Shown: positions 17,028 through 25,341 of the stretch, piece by piece | Layout of the letters: every line of letters begins with the position of its first letter | Position numbering within the stretch: position 1 is the stretch's first letter | Assembly (NCBI GenBank): GCA_015055625.1 | Contig: SVHU01000008.1 | Span: 34,674-98,673 of the forward strand | Direction of reading: 5' to 3' | Length of the DNA stretch: 64,000 nucleotides | Origin: Clostridiales bacterium | Lineage (GTDB): Bacteria > Bacillota > Clostridia > Christensenellales > Pumilibacteraceae | Program-made: the position numbers and the translations under genes | The notes under the pieces: model-generated | What the model was told of the DNA's origin: nothing | The model's database searches: none | The model's input: the letters and a program-made list of their open reading frames with translations, nothing else

Positions 17028-20000
17028 ATGATGAAGAAAAGTAAAGTTAAAAGTTTAGGTTGTGCTTTAATTTTTTTGATTATCGTAGTTGCGCTTGTTG
17101 TTGTTTCAGCTTGTTCTACCGAAACAACGCTTAGTGAAATTAGTGTAAGCGGTGCAAAAATCGAATTTGAGTATAACGAAGATTTTTCTTTAGGCGACGC
17201 AGTAGTTACTGCAACGTATAGCGACGGCAGTAAAAAGAACTTAGACAAAGACGATTATACGGTAGATAGTTCTGCTTTTAATAAAACGCAATCAGGAACG
17301 TATTCGATAAAAATTGAGTATAACGGCAAGCAAACTTCGTACGACGTTATTGTAAAAGAACTAGAGATTGAAAGAATTACGTTAAATGAAGTTAAAACCG
17401 AGTTTAGTTGGGGTGAAGATTTTAGTGTAGGGAATTTGGTTGTAACAAAATTCTACGCCGATGGTACAAGCTCTAGTTGCGATTCGTCTGAGTATACGAT
17501 AAATTCTCTTTCTTATAATAAAAATAAAGCAGGAACGTATTCTATTATTGTAGGAGTGAAAGGCTCTTTAGTAACCACTTCTTACGACGTTGTTGTAAAA
17601 CAGCCTTTGATTGATGGAATAGAATTATCCAACGCAAAGACTAGCTTTAGTTGGGGCGAAGATTTTAGCGTGGGCGATTTAGTGGTAAAAGCCGTATATC
17701 AAGATGGAAGTAAAGCTGTTGTCGAAAACGGTTACGTTGTTGATAGCTCGCTTTTTAACAAAAATAAGTCTGCACAGTATCAAATAAGCGTTTCTTACGA
17801 AGGATTTACTCAATCGTATAGCGTAGTCGTTCTTTCTCCTAAAGTAAACGGTATAAGAGTGGTAAATTTGCAGGAAAGTTATAGATGGGGTACGAATTTT
17901 ATTAATTCTAAAATTGAAGTTTACAAGACTTATCAGGACGGAAGCGAACGCAAAGCAAGTGTTAGCGAATATACGATAGATAGTAGCGCGTATAATGCAA
18001 ATCAAGAAGGCGCTTACGAAATTATAGTAAAGCTAAACGGTACAGAATATCAAGACTCGGTTAGCGTTTCCGTTAACGCTCCCCACGTGTCTAAAATTAA
18101 GGTTTCTAATCACAAAACCAAATATGATTGGGGCGAAGAGTTTGAGTTTGTAGGCGAAGTAAAAGCAATTTATATCGATAAAAGCGAAGTTGTGCTAAAC
18201 GATAACGAGTATACGGTATTGTGCGAAGATTACAATAAGGAACAGTCTGGAAAATATAGTGTAGTCGTATCGTACAATGAAAATTCTACAATAAAGATAA
18301 CCTATACCATAACTGTAAAAGAGCCTAAAATAAAAAGTTTGAATATAACGTCATACAAAAAGGAATATACTTTGTACGAAACGTTTAGTCCTGATGATAT
18401 AAGTGGCACGGTTGTAAGAGAAGATGGAAGCGAAGATTCTTTAACGTCGTCTATGATAACCATAGACCAAGGCAATTATGATGATTTTGTTTTGGGTGAT
18501 TATATTATGAACGTTCAGTTAAAGGATGATCCTACTGTTGGTACAGAGATTGCAATATCGGTAAAGAGAGCAAAGAAATTAAGAATACTTATGATTGGTA
18601 ATTCCTTCTCTGACGATACGTCCGAATACGCGCCTCAAATCCTTAAGAATTTAGGATATGAGTTCGAAGTTGGAAATATGTTTATAGGTGGATGCTCTAT
18701 TTCGGCGCATTATAGCAATCTTCTTGCAAATAACGCAAAGTATGATTTTAGATATTATAATGGCGATAAATGGGATTATAACTATGGTGGTGTAAAGCAA
18801 ACTTTAGAGTATGCAATCAAGTTTAAGGATTGGGATATTATTACCTTCCAGCAAGCAAGCTCAGATAGTGGAATACCTACAAGTTACGGCGATTTAATTT
18901 GGCTTGTAGATTCTGTTCAAAGAAGAGCTACTAATCCAAACGTAAAGTTCTTCTTTAATATGACTTGGGCATATCAGCAAAATAGTACACATTCGGCTTT
19001 CCCAAAATATAACAGTAATCAGATAACAATGTATAATGCAATTTTATCTGCCATAGATAAGAGCGTTGATATGCGTGTAATTCCAAACGGAACTGCAATC
19101 CAAAACGCAAGAACTACGTTTGTTGGCGATAATCTTACACGAGATGGATACCACTTGTCTTATGACTTTGGAAGATACGTGGCAGGACTAACCTTAATAG
19201 GTAGACTTACGTGTGAAGATTTGAGTAAGGTTACGTTTGTTCCTAGCAACCTTTCCGAAGAATACCGAATTGTGGCTGTCGAAAGCGCGACTAATGCTCT
19301 TGAAAATCCTAAGCAAATAACAAATTCAAAGTATACCAACATAGAAGGAATGAAGACTCAAGGTCTTAGAGCGCTAAGTTACGAAGAGTACGGTTGGACG
19401 ACAACTGGTGGATACTGGAACTCTACAACAAACGACTATAATAAGTGTATTACGGTAGAAAATAGCAGTTCGGATTCCAATACTCACAAGTTCGTTGCAA
19501 CCAAGCGTTTTACAAAGCAAGAACTTCCCGTAGGCTCTGTAATAAAAATTGAAAGTGGCTGGCAATACCGTCCCGAAGCGTGGATAACCGATGCAAAGCA
19601 GGCTTCAAGACCTAACAACGTTACGACAACGTACGTGGACGTTACGGAAGAGTGGTGGGGTAATTATACTTTAAGGGCGTTTAACGTAACTAATGGAACG
19701 GTTCTTGATAGTAATTCGGCTAGTCCACAGTTTGAAACGGCAAAGACAAAGCTTACCATTTACGTGCCTAAGAGTGCGTTGGAAACTGCGCTTGAAAACG
19801 CTAGAGAACTTAGTTACGAAGAGTATGGTTGGACGACAACTGGTGGATTTTGGCGTTCTGACGTAGATGCGTACAACGTTTGTACTACGTGCGAAAAAAA
19901 TCCTTCCGATCCTAACGCTCCAAAGTTCGTTGCAACCAAGCGTTTTACAAAGCAAGAACTTCCCGTAGGCTCTGTAATAAAAATCGAAAGTGGCTGGCAA

Positions 20001-20210
20001 TACCGTCCCGAAGCGTGGGTAACTGATGCAAAGCAATCTTCAAGACCGAGTAACGTTAGTACAACTTACGTGCTTATTACGGAAGAGTGGTGGGGTAATT
20101 ACACTTTAAGAGCGTTTAACGTTACAAATGGAACAAGTCTTGCAAGTTCAACAAATCCTCAGTTTGAAACGGCAAAGACAAAACTTACCATTTACGTTCC
20201 AAAAAAATAA
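17028..20210 (+). CDS. Large lipoprotein with Ig-like repeats and an SGNH hydrolase (DUF4886-like) domain
   Basis: This 1060-residue protein begins with a lipoprotein signal ending VVSAC (Cys at about 29). Six bacterial Ig-like repeats of the Big_3 type follow (about 35-515), each with FSWGEDFSVGDLVV-like and YDGSK-like edges. An SGNH-hydrolase domain (about 518-765) has GNSFSDD with the nucleophilic serine and TRDGYHLS with the Asp and His. Two C-terminal repeats of about 140 residues (from ALSYEEYGWTTTGG and again ELSYEEYGWTTTGG) are unknown, possibly carbohydrate-binding. It is probably a surface esterase removing acyl groups from glycans. AAGGAG precedes the start. Confidence 0.85.
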   Translation: MMKKSKVKSLGCALIFLIIVVALVVVSACSTETTLSEISVSGAKIEFEYNEDFSLGDAVVTATYSDGSKKNLDKDDYTVDSSAFNKTQSGTYSIKIEYNGKQTSYDVIVKELEIERITLNEVKTEFSWGEDFSVGNLVVTKFYADGTSSSCDSSEYTINSLSYNKNKAGTYSIIVGVKGSLVTTSYDVVVKQPLIDGIELSNAKTSFSWGEDFSVGDLVVKAVYQDGSKAVVENGYVVDSSLFNKNKSAQYQISVSYEGFTQSYSVVVLSPKVNGIRVVNLQESYRWGTNFINSKIEVYKTYQDGSERKASVSEYTIDSSAYNANQEGAYEIIVKLNGTEYQDSVSVSVNAPHVSKIKVSNHKTKYDWGEEFEFVGEVKAIYIDKSEVVLNDNEYTVLCEDYNKEQSGKYSVVVSYNENSTIKITYTITVKEPKIKSLNITSYKKEYTLYETFSPDDISGTVVREDGSEDSLTSSMITIDQGNYDDFVLGDYIMNVQLKDDPTVGTEIAISVKRAKKLRILMIGNSFSDDTSEYAPQILKNLGYEFEVGNMFIGGCSISAHYSNLLANNAKYDFRYYNGDKWDYNYGGVKQTLEYAIKFKDWDIITFQQASSDSGIPTSYGDLIWLVDSVQRRATNPNVKFFFNMTWAYQQNSTHSAFPKYNSNQITMYNAILSAIDKSVDMRVIPNGTAIQNARTTFVGDNLTRDGYHLSYDFGRYVAGLTLIGRLTCEDLSKVTFVPSNLSEEYRIVAVESATNALENPKQITNSKYTNIEGMKTQGLRALSYEEYGWTTTGGYWNSTTNDYNKCITVENSSSDSNTHKFVATKRFTKQELPVGSVIKIESGWQYRPEAWITDAKQASRPNNVTTTYVDVTEEWWGNYTLRAFNVTNGTVLDSNSASPQFETAKTKLTIYVPKSALETALENARELSYEEYGWTTTGGFWRSDVDAYNVCTTCEKNPSDPNAPKFVATKRFTKQELPVGSVIKIESGWQYRPEAWVTDAKQSSRPSNVSTTYVLITEEWWGNYTLRAFNVTNGTSLASSTNPQFETAKTKLTIYVPKK
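19372..20207 (+). repeat. Tandem C-terminal domain duplication inside the lipoprotein gene
   Basis: Two coding repeats starting near 19372 and 19807 share long identical stretches such as VATKRFTKQELPVGSVIKIE and RPEAW, so they are a recent internal duplication. Each is about 435 bp. Confidence 0.85.
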
Positions 20211-20251
20211 TAGAAAATAACAAGGTGTACAAATATTGCGACATTTAGGGG

Positions 20252-20280
20252 TTGACGGTGTGATTTATACGTGTTATAAT
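20252..20280 (+). promoter_or_regulatory. Strong orphan promoter
   Basis: TTGACG (20252-20257), 17 bp and TATAAT (20275-20280). No ORF begins before the terminator at 20379. Confidence 0.7.
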
Positions 20281-20286
20281 AAACGC

Positions 20287-20418
20287 GTAATCAATCAAAC
20301 GTTTGTCAAACTATTAGTTTTCCATAAAACCCTTTCGTTTGTTTTGATTTCATTTTTAATACCTTCCCTTTTTACAAAGAACGAGTCAAAAAAACACGGC
20401 TCGTTTTTTGTTTAATAA
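20287..20418 (+). ncRNA. Candidate small RNA
   Basis: The segment between the promoter at 20252 and the terminator-like hairpin AACGAG...CTCGTTTTTTG (20382-20416) would give a transcript of about 130 nt with no plausible reading frame. It can fold (TCAATCAAACG with CGTTTGTTTTGA) and has exposed pyrimidine tracts (ACCTTCCC) complementary to Shine-Dalgarno sequences. It is in an intergenic stretch of 301 bp. Known families were not recognised. Confidence 0.4.
20382..20416 (+). terminator. Terminator upstream of the SDR gene
   Basis: AACGAG and CTCGTT pair around a 13-nt loop, then T6. It could end both the lipoprotein transcript and the candidate small RNA. Confidence 0.65.
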
Positions 20419-20454
20419 AATAGGATATTATACTAAAACAAGTAGAATAGTGTA

Positions 20455-20483
20455 TTGATTGCGCTATAATCTTATGTTATACT
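20455..20483 (+). promoter_or_regulatory. Promoter of the SDR gene
   Basis: TTGATT (20455-20460), 17 bp and TATACT (20478-20483), 28 bp before the start codon. Confidence 0.7.
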
Positions 20484-20511
20484 TTAACAAATAAAAATAT
20501 AGGAGCAAAGT

Positions 20512-21522
20512 ATGAGAAAAGCTTTGATTTTAGGTGGAACAGGAACAATGGGTGCGTATCTTACGGCGCATTTGTTAGAGTGCGGTTATGCAGTTGACGC
20601 GTTTACAATGGATGACGTAACAAGCGATAACCCCAATCTTAGATATATCAAAAAGAACGCAAAAGACGTAGCGGAAGTAAGGGAATATCTTAATAACGGC
20701 TATGATGCAATGATAGATTTTATGCATTACGCAACGGTAGAGTTTAAGGAAAGATACGATTTGTACCTGTCTTCTGTTGGACGTTATATTGCACTCTCGT
20801 CATACAGGGTGTACGATGATGCTAAAAAACCGCTCACCGAGGATTGTTCAAGACTGCTCGAAACTTCTTTTGACGAAGAGCTAAAAGCGTCTGACGATTA
20901 TGCAATCGCAAAATGCAGGCTAGAAGATATTTTGCATGCGTCCGACAAAAAAAATTGGACGATTTTGCGCCCAACCCTCGTATACGGTCCTCCTAGAATT
21001 AATATTGTAACGCTTATTAGTAACGCAATAATGCATCGCGCGCTTAACAATAAAAAACTCCTTTTGCCTATCGAAACAAAGAATAAAACAACCACTATGA
21101 TTTGGGGTGGCGACGTAGCAAAACTTATTGTGCGCCTTATCGAAAACCCTGAATGCGCTGGCGAAATTTATACCGTAGGATCTAGCGAAACGCATACTTG
21201 GCAAGAGATTGCCGATATGTATAAAGAGATTATTGGACTTGAAGTAGAATGGATACCCAACGAAGATTTCCTAAACGTAGTAACAGGTGGAAAAGTTTCG
21301 CTACCAGCAAAGTGGATACTTGACTATGACAGAATGTTCAATAGAAGCATAGATAATACAAAAATCCTTAAAGCAACGGGACTTAAACAGTCTGACCTTA
21401 TGCCCCTTTACGATGGACTTAAACTTGTTTGTGGCGAAGTGATGAAGTTTGCAAAAGAGAAGTACGGTAATGTCGATTGGCTCAATGAACAAATGGATAA
21501 ATATATCGAAGCTCACAAATAA
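20512..21522 (+). CDS. NAD-dependent epimerase/dehydratase family protein
   Basis: This 336-residue extended short-chain dehydrogenase has the NAD motif GGTGTMG at 8-14, the catalytic YAIAK (Tyr and Lys) at about 129-133 with upstream SSYR supplying the serine, and the RPTLVYGP motif typical of sugar-nucleotide epimerases at about 150. It acts in the cytoplasm, probably on a nucleotide sugar, with or without epimerisation. No partner enzyme is adjacent to identify the sugar. It is a single-gene unit between its own promoter and a strong terminator. Confidence 0.82.
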   Translation: MRKALILGGTGTMGAYLTAHLLECGYAVDAFTMDDVTSDNPNLRYIKKNAKDVAEVREYLNNGYDAMIDFMHYATVEFKERYDLYLSSVGRYIALSSYRVYDDAKKPLTEDCSRLLETSFDEELKASDDYAIAKCRLEDILHASDKKNWTILRPTLVYGPPRINIVTLISNAIMHRALNNKKLLLPIETKNKTTTMIWGGDVAKLIVRLIENPECAGEIYTVGSSETHTWQEIADMYKEIIGLEVEWIPNEDFLNVVTGGKVSLPAKWILDYDRMFNRSIDNTKILKATGLKQSDLMPLYDGLKLVCGEVMKFAKEKYGNVDWLNEQMDKYIEAHK

Positions 21523-21524
21523 AA

Positions 21525-21569
21525 AAACCGCTATGTACCGATTTAAGTCGATACGTAGCGGTTTTTTCG
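21525..21569. terminator. Bidirectional terminator
   Basis: AAAAAACCGCTA and TAGCGGTTTTTT form the main stem, with further pairing inside, between convergent genes. Confidence 0.85.
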
Positions 21570-21579
21570 TTACATTATC

Positions 21580-21603
21580 TCATTGCGAGCGTAGCTTGCA
21601 ATC
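21580..21603. repeat. CATTGCGAG palindromic repeat, copy 2
   Basis: ATTGCGAGC and GCTTGCAAT flank GTA (one G-U), followed by CTC. It resembles the element at 15951. Confidence 0.5.
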
Positions 21604-21618
21604 TCAAAAAACGTATTT

Positions 21619-22959
21619 TTAATACTCTTTTTTAATCTTTAGCAAATACGTTGTAAAGTTCGGCATTTTGATATAAACCTTAAAAGACGGAGCAGAAAAA
21701 TATTCTTCTCTTACAAGCTCCAGATTGTGATTTTCGTCAAGCAAATAATACTCAATCGTGATTTTTTTGCAAGGCTTTTCGTTGCTAAAATCTACCTCAA
21801 TATCTTTTGTAGGAGCTTCGTCGTTATCGTCATAACGAGTAAACATAACGCAAGCTTCGTCGTCTTTTTGAGAAGCAATAATATAAACGTCGTCTTCCGT
21901 TTCGCTAACTAGTTCGTTTTCAAGTCTTGCAATGCAGGAAAAGGCTTTGAAGGTGTAGTAAGGCTTTAGGGGGTTGCTTGTATACATTTCAAAAACTCCG
22001 TTCCATACCGACGGTCTTAAATCGTAATAAGCAAGCATATCAAGCTTTGTTTTTTGCATTGCTAGCATAACGGCAGATACAAACGCAGAGCCTTTCAGGT
22101 TTTTCTGTGTAGCAAGCGAATATTTATAAATATCACCTGCCCAGCCCTTTACGTAGTTCCACTCATTAAGGTGTATTTCTGCGTTTTCGTATCCGAATTT
22201 TTTGCGTTGCTGGTCCGCAACTTCCACAACTTCCAGGTATTTTTCAATCTCGTTAGAATATCGGTGGAAAGAATAGAAGTCCATAGGAACGTTTCTCTTT
22301 TGCATCTCGGCAAGGAACGGCTCTGCCATATACGATTTACTTGAGCAAAACGCCGGTCCGCCAATTTTAAGTGATGGGAATTTTGATTTAAGATACTTTG
22401 CAACAACTTCATAAAAGTCATAAAACTGTTCCTCGGTACCTTGCCAACACGGATTTTCTCCGTTGCGGTTTTTACAGTCTGGCTCGTTCCATATCTCCCA
22501 ATATTCAATATCCATAAAAAATCCGTTTGCCCAGCCTTGGGTATAGTGGAGAATTATATGTTCGCATATTCTAGCCCACTTTGCAAAATCGGCAGGGGGA
22601 TAAGTTCCCTTTTTGTATCCGTGTTCGATGCTTGCTCCAAGGCGATAGAATACCTTAGTTCCAACCGACTCAATGTCTTGAAGATAACTGTCGGTGGGTT
22701 CAAAAATATAGGAAGCAGGATCGTTTTCGTCCTTAGTAAAGTCAGGGAAAATGCGGTGAACGTCCACGGCGAATTCTCCACCATAGTTGCCAGCATAAAA
22801 TGATGAATCGTGCAGTCTTGCATAAGGAATATTAAGCGCTTCATAATCCTTAAAGTTTCCTGTTTGTCTTACCCTAGAGCCTGCTGGGCCGTTATTTACG
22901 GCGTTCATCGGCTTGATTTTTCCACTTATTTTATCTAAAAAAACTTTTGCGATGGTCAT
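21619..22959 (-). CDS. GH39-like glycoside hydrolase
   Basis: This 446-residue protein is an (alpha/beta)8-barrel enzyme of clan GH-A. WEIWNEPD at about 156-163 carries the acid/base glutamate and HLNEWN at about 265 the nucleophile. The pattern IPYARLHDSSFY near the N-terminus matches GH39 beta-xylosidase/alpha-L-iduronidase relatives. A C-terminal beta domain follows (about 340-446). No signal peptide is visible, so it probably acts on imported oligosaccharides. The start is supported by AAGGAGAAT. It is divergent from the gene at 23181, sharing a 221-bp promoter region with candidate AraC-type sites. Xylosidase activity is the likeliest guess. Confidence 0.82.
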   Translation of the reverse strand: MTIAKVFLDKISGKIKPMNAVNNGPAGSRVRQTGNFKDYEALNIPYARLHDSSFYAGNYGGEFAVDVHRIFPDFTKDENDPASYIFEPTDSYLQDIESVGTKVFYRLGASIEHGYKKGTYPPADFAKWARICEHIILHYTQGWANGFFMDIEYWEIWNEPDCKNRNGENPCWQGTEEQFYDFYEVVAKYLKSKFPSLKIGGPAFCSSKSYMAEPFLAEMQKRNVPMDFYSFHRYSNEIEKYLEVVEVADQQRKKFGYENAEIHLNEWNYVKGWAGDIYKYSLATQKNLKGSAFVSAVMLAMQKTKLDMLAYYDLRPSVWNGVFEMYTSNPLKPYYTFKAFSCIARLENELVSETEDDVYIIASQKDDEACVMFTRYDDNDEAPTKDIEVDFSNEKPCKKITIEYYLLDENHNLELVREEYFSAPSFKVYIKMPNFTTYLLKIKKEY

Positions 22960-23085
22960 AATATTCTCCTTACAGTATATGTTCCTATTATTATACTTCT
23001 ATTTTAACGTTAAGTCAATAGTAAAAACTGTCAAAATTATAAAAAAAACATGCAAAACTCGTCAAAACAATAAATACAATTAAAA

Positions 23086-23146
23086 ACAAGATTTCGTAAA
23101 AAAACGCAAGATTTCGAAAGAAATTAGATGAGTTCTAATGTATAAT
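23086..23146 (+). promoter_or_regulatory. 21-bp-phased direct repeats and -10 box
   Basis: CAAGATTTCG occurs at 23086-23095 and 23107-23116, exactly two helical turns apart. TATAAT follows at 23141-23146 without a clear -35 box. This is typical of an AraC-family activator site. Confidence 0.55.
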
Positions 23147-23180
23147 ATATCTATCAGCTGTTTATTTTTAGGAGGGAATT

Positions 23181-25214
23181 ATGAGATACGATTCTTGGGA
23201 AAACAGACCTGACTACGCGCCCGTATTTGCAGGCAACGGCGATATTGCGCTGGCGCTGGACGAAGAGGGTACGCTTAATTATAGTGATAACGATAAAATA
23301 AAACTAAAAGCTTCAGTTCATAAAGCTTCAGCTCATATTTTCAGAGCAGGCAGAAGAAGCTTGTTTAATAAGCAAAAAAACCAAAACTACAATCTTTTAA
23401 CGTACGGAAAATTTGTCTTTCACTCTAACAGCAAACTAAAATCTTTTACACGCAATCTTGTTTTGCCCGACGGTTATCAGATAAGCGAGTGTAATTACGA
23501 AAATTTTAGCATACGATCAAGATTTTTCGTGCATTACAATCTACCCTTTTATGCGCTTGAAAAAACCTTTGACAGCGATATTTTGGGCGTTAAGTACGAA
23601 TTTATTTATAAAGAGGATAATTATAATTTATCAATATTTGATAATGTAAAAGTTTCGAAATGTAAAAACGGAGCTACCGTTTCGTTTAAAAATTGCGCTC
23701 AGGACGAGTATGAGGGCAAAGTGAAAATTCTTCTTACTAAGCCTTGCGACGTCAGTGTGGAAGACGGACGCGTATTCCTTACTTTTGACGCGAAAAAGGG
23801 CGAGAGCGTAACGTTTTTTGTTGGAATATACGATAACTTAGATAATGAAAATACAAAGTTGCCAAACCTTGTAAAAATTGGATTTCAAAACTTGCTAGAC
23901 GAAAGCGCAAAATTATGGAAAGAGTATTTTAATCAAGGTTATATTATAAGCGATAATAACAAGCTTAACGATACGTATCTAGTGGCGCTGTATAACCTTA
24001 AAATATTTACAACAAAGTGGTCTATACCTGTTGGAATTTACGACAATGCATGGGACGGTAAATTCTTTGCTTTCGACGAATATTACGGATTTTTAGGACT
24101 AATTGGAGCAAATAGAATGGACGAAGCAAAGCGTGTTCCTGCTTTTAGATTAAATAAATGCTATGCCATTGCAAAGAACAGGGCTGTTCCAGCCTTTGTT
24201 GCGCAAAACGAGGCTCAAGCGAGATTTATGTGGGAAACAAACGAATGTGGAAACGAAAGCGCGCCCTATGGGTTTTGGAACGACCACGTTTTCCATATGT
24301 GCGTAATAGGACTTGGCGCGTACGAATACTATGAGTATACGCTAGACAAAGAGTTCTTGAAAGAGTGTTATCCAATGGTTAAAGCGTGCGCAAAATTCTT
24401 TTCAAACAATATGGTATATACCGAAAACGGTAAACCATATATCGGAAAATGCACCGATTTAGAAAGATTAGGCGTGTCGAAAGAGCGCGCGTTTATGACT
24501 ACTTGCGGAGCAATAAAGCTGTTTGAAGTTTGCGCAAAAACTATTGACGTATTGGGCGCTGGCGACGATTACAAAACTGAGTGTGAAAAGCTACGTGAAC
24601 AGCTTGTAAAATCGCTTCCAACAGACGGCGAAAAGTATTTGCCATACCCCAATTGTAAAGAGCGCAGTATTGGGGTTTTCTCGTGTAAGTTTCCCTTTAA
24701 CGTGCTTGAAACCGACGATGAAAAAATGTTAAAATCATTTTCCGATTATATCGAAAACGAAAGCGTTTATGGTAATATGTATCACGGTGGGAGCAAGGTT
24801 TCGCCTTGGTACTGTGCCTGGAAAGCCAACGCATATGCAAGGTGTAGAATGTCGGTTGAAGCGGAAAAAGCGTTATTCCAATATTTTGAGTCCACAGGCG
24901 CGTTTAACGAATCTTATGAAATAAACGAGGAAGGAAAACGTTTACGCCCGTGGTTTATGACTGCATCTGGTGTATTTATTTCAGCAACTAACGAAATGTT
25001 TGTTCAAAGCGACGGAAATACTTTGGAATTGTTGCCGGCAACCACTATTAAAAACGTAAAATTCAAGCTCAGAGTAAAAGGCGGAATTATAGTAGAAGCA
25101 GAGGTTGTAGAGGGCGAGATAAAGTCTATAATACTTACTTTAACTTCAAAGGATTGCGTTGTTCCAAAAATTTTTTATAATGGCAAAGAAGTTAGCGAAT
25201 ATGTAATTAAATAA
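23181..25214 (+). CDS. GH95/GH65-like (alpha/alpha)6-barrel glycoside hydrolase
   Basis: This 677-residue protein has an N-terminal beta-supersandwich region (about 1-250) and an alpha-helical barrel (about 260-600). WDGKFFAFDEYYG at about 292, WETNECGNESAPYGFW (about 352-367) with candidate catalytic acids, and the closing segment EMFVQSDGNTLELLPA (about 610) resemble GH95 fucosidases and GH65 enzymes. No signal peptide is visible. An AGGAGGG site precedes the ATG. The exact family and sugar cannot be fixed by eye. Context with the GH39-like enzyme and shared AraC-type sites points to glycan breakdown. Confidence 0.7.
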   Translation: MRYDSWENRPDYAPVFAGNGDIALALDEEGTLNYSDNDKIKLKASVHKASAHIFRAGRRSLFNKQKNQNYNLLTYGKFVFHSNSKLKSFTRNLVLPDGYQISECNYENFSIRSRFFVHYNLPFYALEKTFDSDILGVKYEFIYKEDNYNLSIFDNVKVSKCKNGATVSFKNCAQDEYEGKVKILLTKPCDVSVEDGRVFLTFDAKKGESVTFFVGIYDNLDNENTKLPNLVKIGFQNLLDESAKLWKEYFNQGYIISDNNKLNDTYLVALYNLKIFTTKWSIPVGIYDNAWDGKFFAFDEYYGFLGLIGANRMDEAKRVPAFRLNKCYAIAKNRAVPAFVAQNEAQARFMWETNECGNESAPYGFWNDHVFHMCVIGLGAYEYYEYTLDKEFLKECYPMVKACAKFFSNNMVYTENGKPYIGKCTDLERLGVSKERAFMTTCGAIKLFEVCAKTIDVLGAGDDYKTECEKLREQLVKSLPTDGEKYLPYPNCKERSIGVFSCKFPFNVLETDDEKMLKSFSDYIENESVYGNMYHGGSKVSPWYCAWKANAYARCRMSVEAEKALFQYFESTGAFNESYEINEEGKRLRPWFMTASGVFISATNEMFVQSDGNTLELLPATTIKNVKFKLRVKGGIIVEAEVVEGEIKSIILTLTSKDCVVPKIFYNGKEVSEYVIK

Positions 25215-25220
25215 ACTTAA

Positions 25221-25260
25221 AACTATACGTATTGTCTGATTATGGTCGGTACGTATAGTT
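25221..25260 (+). terminator. Intrinsic terminator
   Basis: AACTATACGTA and TACGTATAGTT form the stem, followed by ATTTTTTG. Confidence 0.8.
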
Positions 25261-25341
25261 ATTTTTTGCGCAATAATAAAAAATTCACCTTTTTCTTTTT
25301 TCATACATATCATAATATCAGTGAAAATTAAGGAGGATATT

